DNA of 64,000 nucleotides, from the NCBI GenBank assembly GCA_018648325.1, contig JABGRK010000011.1:1-64000 (forward strand). Direction: 5' to 3'. This document shows positions 59,553 to 64,000 of the stretch, piece after piece. The DNA comes from Chloroflexota bacterium. Its GTDB lineage: Bacteria > Chloroflexota > Dehalococcoidia > JABGRK01. Numbering within the stretch: the stretch's first letter is position 1; each line of letters begins with the position of its first letter. Both the position numbers and the translations under genes were made by a program. Under the pieces are notes generated by a model. It did no database searches. It was not told where the DNA came from and saw only the letters and a list, made by a program, of their open reading frames with translations.

Positions 59553-60718
59553 TAAATAATACCCGCCTTTTTGGCTGTTTGCGCAATCATATCCGCTGAA
59601 TTACGCAAGGTTTCATCGGAAAGCGCCAGCGTTACTGATAGGCGTACCCGCGAGGTACCGGACGGCACCGTTGGCGGTCGTATCGCCTTAATAAGTAGCC
59701 CCTGATTCCACAGCATCTGTGAGAAACGTACCGTCAGCTCGTTGTCTCCCACCAAAATCGGTATGATTTGGGATTCAAATTCGGGAACATTCAGTCCAGC
59801 ACCGCTGAGCAGATCTCTGAAGCGTCGGGATTTATCAAGCAGAGTTTTGCCCATATCTGGATTTGATTTTATGATAGAAATAGCTTCGCGGCCACTTCCT
59901 GCACATACCGGTGGCAGACCTGTTGAGTATATAAAACTGCGCGCATTGTTTATCAGAAACTTGCGTATTGATGCAGAGCAGGCGGCGTATCCGCCGTATC
60001 CCCCCAGTGACTTACTCAAGGTTCCGATAACCACATCGGGTTTGATCTCTTGTCCTTTGATTCGGCACGCTCCACCGCCGTCTTGGCCCATCACGCCGAC
60101 TGCATGCGCTTCGTCTATTACCAGCAGGGCGTTATATCGCTCTGCAATCTCAGCCAGCCCCGCCAGTGGTGCAATATCGCCGTCCATGCTAAATACCGAA
60201 TCCGATACGATGATGCGTTTGCCCTTTGCTTTACTTTTTACAAGCAGGCTCTCCAGATGAGCCATATCTTTGTGTCGGTAGAGTATTGGGTGAGCCTTGC
60301 TCAGCCGCGTGCCATCTATCAGACTGGCATGATTGAGCATATCCGCGTAGATCTCATCCCCGGCCCGGCCCAGTGCGGTCATTACGCCCAGATTGGTTAA
60401 AAACCCGCTGCCGAAAACCAGCGCTGCCTCGGTACCCATCATATGAGCCAGTTCGGTCTCAAGCTGTTCATGCAGTCTCAAATGTCCCGTCATCAGTCGG
60501 GCGGCCGTAGCGCCGCAGCCCTGCTCATTGATCGTTTGAATAGCAGCTTGTTTAACCCGATTGTCATTGGCCAGATCAAGATAATCGTTTGATGAGAAAT
60601 TAACCAGTGTTTTACCATCAACGGTTATCTCGCCTCCGGTTTGCGGAAGTGTATATACGTCTCGCAGTTGACCACGCTGCTTTAGCGTGGCAAGTTCTTT
60701 TTCAAAAAATGCGTCCAC
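59552..60718 (-). CDS. bioF: 8-amino-7-oxononanoate synthase BioF
   Basis: PLP enzyme of 388 residues that joins pimeloyl thioester and alanine to give KAPA. NYLDLANDNRVK-like FSSNDYLDLA, the GFLTNLG segment, ADMLNHASLIDGTRL, VIDEAHAVGVMG and the PLP-Lys site TLSKSLGGYGGY are all visible. It lies 43 bp after bioB. No bioC or bioH gene is adjacent, so the origin of the pimeloyl precursor is not seen here. Confidence 0.93.
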   Translation of the reverse strand: MDAFFEKELATLKQRGQLRDVYTLPQTGGEITVDGKTLVNFSSNDYLDLANDNRVKQAAIQTINEQGCGATAARLMTGHLRLHEQLETELAHMMGTEAALVFGSGFLTNLGVMTALGRAGDEIYADMLNHASLIDGTRLSKAHPILYRHKDMAHLESLLVKSKAKGKRIIVSDSVFSMDGDIAPLAGLAEIAERYNALLVIDEAHAVGVMGQDGGGACRIKGQEIKPDVVIGTLSKSLGGYGGYAACSASIRKFLINNARSFIYSTGLPPVCAGSGREAISIIKSNPDMGKTLLDKSRRFRDLLSGAGLNVPEFESQIIPILVGDNELTVRFSQMLWNQGLLIKAIRPPTVPSGTSRVRLSVTLALSDETLRNSADMIAQTAKKAGII

Positions 60719-60760
60719 TATTTAACTCACTTTGTTTAATTGAAGGTTTACTTTTAGTCT

Positions 60761-61747
60761 CTAACATCCTGCATCTTCGATTGTCGATTCAAAACCCATG
60801 TCGGCAATCATGTCGCATACCTCTTTTACCGACGTTCCTCCGGTTGTCAGGTAGCCGGTGACAAATATCGAATCAACCGCGTAGAGCGCCAGCGGCTGCA
60901 TACTTCGCAGGTGATATTCCCAGCCTCCGGCGGCACGCACCTCACACTGCGGATTTGTGAGTCTTGCAAGACTTAGTACCTTGAGGCATTTCTGCGGGCT
61001 AAGATTTGTGTCCACTTTTGCAAAGGGTGTCCCCTCAATCGGAATCAGGAAATTGATGGGTATGGCCTGAGGCTTGATTTTACGCAATGCAAATAGCATA
61101 TCTATCAGATCATCATCGGTTTCGCCCTGCCCCACGATTCCACCGGAACATATTTCAAGCCCTGCGTCCTGACAACGGGCTATCGTTTCGGCCCTGTCCT
61201 GGAAAGTATGTGTTGTGCATATCTGAGAGTAGTAGCGCTGGCTGGTGTTCAGGTTGTGATTTACCCTGTCCAGTCCAGCTGCTTTCAGTTTTTCCGCCTG
61301 TCCATCCAGTAGCAAACCGAGTGAGGCACAAAGGGGTAGGCTTGTTTCTGATTTGATAGCGCGGACTATGTCGCACAGCTCTTCTATCTCGATATCGCTT
61401 GGCCTGTTGCCGCTGGTAGACATGCAAAAGCGCGTTGCTTTTATCTGCTCGGCCTGTTTGGCCTCTTCGATTAGAGTTTCCTTCGGAACAAGTGTGTATT
61501 TTTCTATGGGAGCATCAGAAACCCTTGATTGTGAGCAGTAATGGCAATCCTCTGAGCACAAACCGCTTTTGGCGTTCCGCAGGACCTGCACATGTACGCG
61601 GTTGCCAAAGTACTTGCGGCGTACTTCGTATGTCTGGTGCAGCAGCTGCAATATATCTTCATCGGGCCAGTTTAGTATTTCATGACACTGGTAACGCGAT
61701 AACTCCTGATTGTTTATTGCCAAAGCCGCATATTCTTGTGTAATCAC
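60761..61747 (-). CDS. bioB: biotin synthase BioB
   Basis: Radical SAM enzyme of 328 residues that inserts sulfur into dethiobiotin. The cluster motif is CSEDCHYCSQS, with the [2Fe-2S] ligand Cys conserved further on (KATRFCMSTSGNRP and NHNLNTSQRYY). It ends 43 bp before bioF. Its start is three bases after the birA stop codon at 61750. Confidence 0.94.
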   Translation of the reverse strand: MITQEYAALAINNQELSRYQCHEILNWPDEDILQLLHQTYEVRRKYFGNRVHVQVLRNAKSGLCSEDCHYCSQSRVSDAPIEKYTLVPKETLIEEAKQAEQIKATRFCMSTSGNRPSDIEIEELCDIVRAIKSETSLPLCASLGLLLDGQAEKLKAAGLDRVNHNLNTSQRYYSQICTTHTFQDRAETIARCQDAGLEICSGGIVGQGETDDDLIDMLFALRKIKPQAIPINFLIPIEGTPFAKVDTNLSPQKCLKVLSLARLTNPQCEVRAAGGWEYHLRSMQPLALYAVDSIFVTGYLTTGGTSVKEVCDMIADMGFESTIEDAGC

Positions 61748-61749
61748 TG

Positions 61750-62721
61750 TTACTCCTTTATTTGTAGGGATACGTCTGCACTTATAATCCGCTGTTTTTG
61801 CCCGTCTTGGGTTTCGATGATCAGAAAGCCGTCGTCATCTATCTCAATCGCTGTACCCAAAATCTCGCTTTGTCCGTCGTTTACCTTAACCTTTGATCCC
61901 AGCGTAATGTTGTGATCAGTCCACTGTTTTCCTAGAGATGCAAACCCGTTTGTTACGTACTCGGTGTATACTTTTCCCATCTCTATCAGAAGTTGGCCGG
62001 TAAACTTGGCACGCGAGACGTTGTGTCCACATTCCTGCGATAGTGAGGTGGCTATACCCTTTACTTCTTCAGGTAAAGTGTCAATGTCGGTGTTTATGTT
62101 TATGCCTATACCAAGGATTACATAGTGAACGGTGTCTATATCGCAATTCACCTCGGTTAGAATACCTGCCACTTTACGTCCATCAATGAATATGTCGTTG
62201 GGCCATTTAATACCGGGTGTAAGTTTAGTGGTCTGCTCGATGGCTTTTACCATTGCCACTCCGGCCACTAGAGGTATCTGTATTATATGCACCGGTTTCA
62301 GGTTTGGGCGCAGGATGATTGATATATAGATGCCGTCTTTAAAAGGCGAGACCCAGTTGCGCCCCTTGCGGCCCCTGCCTGATGTTTGCTTTTCGGCGAT
62401 AACACATGTGCCTTCCTCGGCCCCATCTCTTGCCAGTTTGGATGCAATATCTTGTGTGGAGGTAACCTCAGCATGATACGAGATGCGCTTACCGATGGTG
62501 CAGTTGCCAATACTTTGAGTGATCTCTTCGGGTACCAGCAGGTCGGTGCTTGCAACGAATCGGTAACCATTGTGTGGATGTGACTCTATTTCATATCCCA
62601 TCTTGCGCAGTCCATTAATATGCTTCCATATTGCGGTTCTGGAGATACCAAGTTTGTCGGCCATTTGCTGGCCTGAGACATGCCCATGGCTTTTAAGTGT
62701 TTTGAGGATTATTTCGCGCAT
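61750..62721 (-). CDS. birA: bifunctional biotin-protein ligase / biotin operon repressor BirA
   Basis: Protein of 323 residues with two parts. The N-terminal winged HTH is GQQMADKLGISRTAIWKHINGLRK, and the ligase domain has TSGRGRKGRNWVSPF, IKWPNDIFIDGRKVAGIL and the C-terminal SH3-like strand. It biotinylates carboxylases and, with biotinyl-AMP bound, represses transcription. A perfect operator lies 35-66 bp upstream at 62756-62787, so it is autoregulated with the bio genes that follow on the same transcript. Confidence 0.94.
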   Translation of the reverse strand: MREIILKTLKSHGHVSGQQMADKLGISRTAIWKHINGLRKMGYEIESHPHNGYRFVASTDLLVPEEITQSIGNCTIGKRISYHAEVTSTQDIASKLARDGAEEGTCVIAEKQTSGRGRKGRNWVSPFKDGIYISIILRPNLKPVHIIQIPLVAGVAMVKAIEQTTKLTPGIKWPNDIFIDGRKVAGILTEVNCDIDTVHYVILGIGININTDIDTLPEEVKGIATSLSQECGHNVSRAKFTGQLLIEMGKVYTEYVTNGFASLGKQWTDHNITLGSKVKVNDGQSEILGTAIEIDDDGFLIIETQDGQKQRIISADVSLQIKE

Positions 62722-62755
62722 AAGTGGTACTAATTTTATTATGTGGCGTGTTTAA

Positions 62756-62787
62756 TTGTCAACCGAAATCAAAGCAGTGGTTGACAA
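62756..62787. promoter_or_regulatory. BirA operator: TTGTCAACC-N14-GGTTGACAA
   Basis: A perfect inverted repeat with 9-bp arms and a 14-bp spacer, the form of the BirA box in bacteria with HTH-type BirA (TTGTAAACC-N14/15-GGTTTACAA family). On the minus strand GGTTGACAA supplies the -35 TTGACA of a promoter whose -10 could be TAAAAT 18 bp downstream, so bound BirA would block it. It precedes birA. Confidence 0.88.
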
Positions 62788-63118
62788 TTAGTTCGGAGTG
62801 GACTTTCGACTTGCTGATACATGATCTGAGATAGCTTGAAAAAGCTCATCAAAGTTAAACGGTTTAGAAAGCAGTTTGCCCAGTTGTTCATTTATTGTCT
62901 GGCGGACCAGCGGGTGTTCCTGTCCGTATCCGGTCATAATGATAATACCCATGTCCGGATATAGTCGCTTAATTTCAAGGGCAGTATCAACCTTATCTAT
63001 TTCGGATCCCGATGCTATGCCACAGTAATCTGTTTCCCTTGCCATCGATGTTCGATCCAACTATCAGTGCCGGCATGGGATATATCAGGGGCTTGGGGCC
63101 TAGTGTGAGCTTAGCCAT
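62788..63118 (-). pseudogene. fused remnant: flavin-reductase-like start joined to receiver-domain end
   Basis: A ribosome binding site (AAGGAG) and ATG at 63118 open a frame reading MAKLTLGPKPLIYPMPALIVG, the start of a flavoredoxin-type flavin reductase. It ends after 41 codons at 62993. In another frame the sequence continues ETDYCGIAS, matching that family's next block, and then becomes VDTALEIKRLYPDMGIIIMTGYG...LLSKPFNFDELF, the second half of a receiver domain, to 62788. The flavin-reductase start and the receiver end are thus joined by a deletion plus a frameshift; the phospho-Asp is lost. Similar to the receiver at 8717. Confidence 0.7.
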
Positions 63119-63200
63119 AGGGTTTTCTCCTTAAAATGTAGATTGTATTTTTGAATGATACATTCTGACTTGTCTTTAGGCAACAGGGTACTGTTTTCAA

Positions 63201-63239
63201 TAAAGAAAAACCACCCAAAATGAGGGTGGTTTTTCTTTA
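63201..63239. terminator. bidirectional intrinsic terminator, 16-bp perfect stem
   Basis: TAAAGAAAAACCACCC and GGGTGGTTTTTCTTTA form a perfect stem around AAAATGA. Both sides have T/A tracts, so it can end transcription of the DUF2318-like gene on the minus strand and transcription from the plus strand. Confidence 0.85.
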
Positions 63240-63255
63240 TCAGACTATGCTTACA

Positions 63256-63717
63256 CTAATATATAGTTTGTGTGGCTATGTGTGCAGTCGCAAGGTTGGC
63301 TTTTGTCATAACCAGGTTGCCCCCGTTAGTTGTATAAGGGACTGAAGCTTTTGGATAGTCAACACAGGCACCTTGGATTCCGGCACCGGTTATTGCGTTG
63401 AATGTGCTGCCGCATGAATCGCATACCAGCGTGCTGCCCTGTAATGAAAATCCTTCGGACCGGCATGGCGGGCAATAATTAGCTCTTGCATAGGTGGTAT
63501 TGCCAATCTTGTAAGCCATAAAGGCTGTATTACCTTCAGATGTATTTACTCTGAAGTGCACTATCTTGTTGCTCTCAATCGCACTGGCGGTAATAGATGC
63601 GCTGTCACTTGCTACCTGTGGGCTAATCCACGTGGCTTGTACTGTGACGTCACTACAGGCAACAAACGCCAGCATTGTTATGATCAACAGGCTTCCTAGT
63701 ACAATAAGTTTTTTCAT
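63256..63717 (-). CDS. exported DUF2318-like lipoprotein with two CxxC pairs
   Basis: Lipoprotein of 153 residues. The signal peptide ends in MLAFVACSD. The mature part contains FRVNTSEGNTAFMAYKIGNTTYARANYCPPCRSEGFSLQ (about residues 55-93), with CPPC, and CDSCGSTFNAITG. These pairs and the fold order are those of DUF2318 / membrane Fe-S-associated proteins, which may bind a metal or take part in thiol chemistry. It follows the thioredoxin-like gene by 16 bp in the same direction, so they are probably one unit. Confidence 0.8.
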   Translation of the reverse strand: MKKLIVLGSLLIITMLAFVACSDVTVQATWISPQVASDSASITASAIESNKIVHFRVNTSEGNTAFMAYKIGNTTYARANYCPPCRSEGFSLQGSTLVCDSCGSTFNAITGAGIQGACVDYPKASVPYTTNGGNLVMTKANLATAHIATQTIY

Positions 63718-63733
63718 ATTCTTCTCCTTAGTA

Positions 63734-64000
63734 TCAATTTTCTACTATTGTTAAGTTATCTATTTTATCGGACAGCGCATTCGCATCGGTATTTCCAACT
63801 ACCTCCCTTATGTTTTGCGCATTATCTATAAGAACCAGCGTTGGATAGCCATACGTTTGCAGATAGTCTGAGTATTTGTTAATAATCGAATTGTCTGTAT
63901 CCAGTATCCATGGCCAGTCAAAACTGTTCTGAGTGGCAAAATTCCGAAGTGTTTCAGTCGGACAGCAACCACAGAAGATGGAGACTGGAGTAAAATCATC
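63734..64000 (-). CDS. thioredoxin-like (TlpA/AhpC-TSA) protein, C-terminal part, cut by the window edge
   Basis: The frame is open to the right edge and 88 residues are visible, ending ...IDNLTIVEN. VSIFCGCCPTETLRNFATQ holds a CGCC active-site-like motif, and YLQTYGYPTLVLIDNAQNIREVVG has the cis-Pro and strand-4 features of thioredoxin-fold proteins. It is the upstream partner of the DUF2318-like lipoprotein. The start and any signal peptide lie outside the window. Confidence 0.8.
   Translation of the reverse strand, partial: DDFTPVSIFCGCCPTETLRNFATQNSFDWPWILDTDNSIINKYSDYLQTYGYPTLVLIDNAQNIREVVGNTDANALSDKIDNLTIVEN

Noticed and set aside
62788-63060. Intact response regulator at 62.8-63.1 kb
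   Set aside because: Only the C-terminal half of a receiver domain is present; the acidic pair and phospho-acceptor Asp are missing.
1-64000. Genome-wide reassignment of UGA to Trp
   Set aside because: UGA ends several intact genes at natural positions (for example the PAS kinase at 8727 and bioD in an ATGA overlap), and Trp codons TGG are common in the same genes. The three in-frame UGA codons are treated separately.

Overview
The window looks like a chromosome segment of an anaerobic, organohalide-respirer-like member of the Chloroflexota, most plausibly Dehalococcoidia. The reasons are two RdhA-type reductive dehalogenase homologues, a corrinoid methyl-transfer operon, multihaem cytochromes, PAS-rich two-component systems, oxygen-sensitive Fe-S and radical SAM enzymes, and a complete biotin operon. 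This taxonomic call is inference from gene content; no 16S rRNA or other marker gene is present. Base composition is moderate and both strands are densely coded.

Layout. (1) 1-9301: an integrated element in the 3' end of a tRNA-Val(GAC) gene. The tRNA end opens the window, a tyrosine recombinase follows, and a 42-bp copy of the tRNA end (one mismatch) closes the element at 9260-9301. Cargo is a CsoR/CstR-type repressor with a palindromic operator, a secreted four-domain rhodanese with a perfect internal duplication, an 11-haem cytochrome whose frame contains a UGA followed by a bSECIS-like hairpin (candidate selenoprotein), a five-PAS histidine kinase and a receiver protein. (2) 9.4-20.4 kb: MarR regulator, acyl-CoA synthetase alpha-like protein, an operon of membrane proteins, a GNAT and an MDR oxidoreductase (both membrane-protein genes have an in-frame UGA), a NarX/NarL-like pair with a CxxCH sensor motif, a 7TM histidine kinase, and an amber-interrupted HTH/two-CW gene. 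(3) 20.5-30.6 kb, minus strand: larA-like, aldo-keto reductase, DegV protein, a full branched-chain amino-acid type ABC transporter (livKGHMF), then a 5'-truncated LamG protein. (4) 30.7-38.9 kb: membrane and cell-surface proteins separated by a family of hairpin-forming intergenic repeats carrying extended -10 promoters. (5) 39.0-46.4 kb: DinB-like protein, MobB, and a minus-strand cluster of Tes-like radical SAM enzyme, methyltransferase, NapC/NirT cytochrome, geranylgeranyl-reductase-like flavoprotein and type II NADH dehydrogenase. (6) 46.6-54.6 kb: corrinoid methyl-transfer operon (pterin methyltransferase, corrinoid protein, two non-pyrrolysine MttB homologues, DUF1638, corrinoid-activating ferredoxin/ATPase, DUF362). 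(7) 54.6-57.4 kb: two TAT-less rdhA genes around a small unknown gene. (8) 57.5-62.8 kb: birA-bioB-bioF-bioD-bioA with a perfect BirA operator. (9) 62.8-64 kb: a fused remnant of two genes, a bidirectional terminator, a DUF2318-like lipoprotein and the C-terminal part of a thioredoxin-like protein running off the edge.

How it fits together. The methyl-transfer operon probably demethylates a methylamine- or betaine-like substrate and delivers methyl groups to tetrahydrofolate, with the corrinoid re-activated by the RACo-like protein. The adjacent RdhA homologues also need corrinoid. The quinone/lipid cluster, cytochromes and kinases point to a respiratory membrane with redox sensing. The element adds a sulfur-stress module (persulfide-type repressor plus rhodanese) and an extracellular cytochrome. 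At least four genes in the first 20 kb carry an in-frame stop inside an otherwise intact protein; one fits selenocysteine recoding well, the others look more like decay or readthrough.
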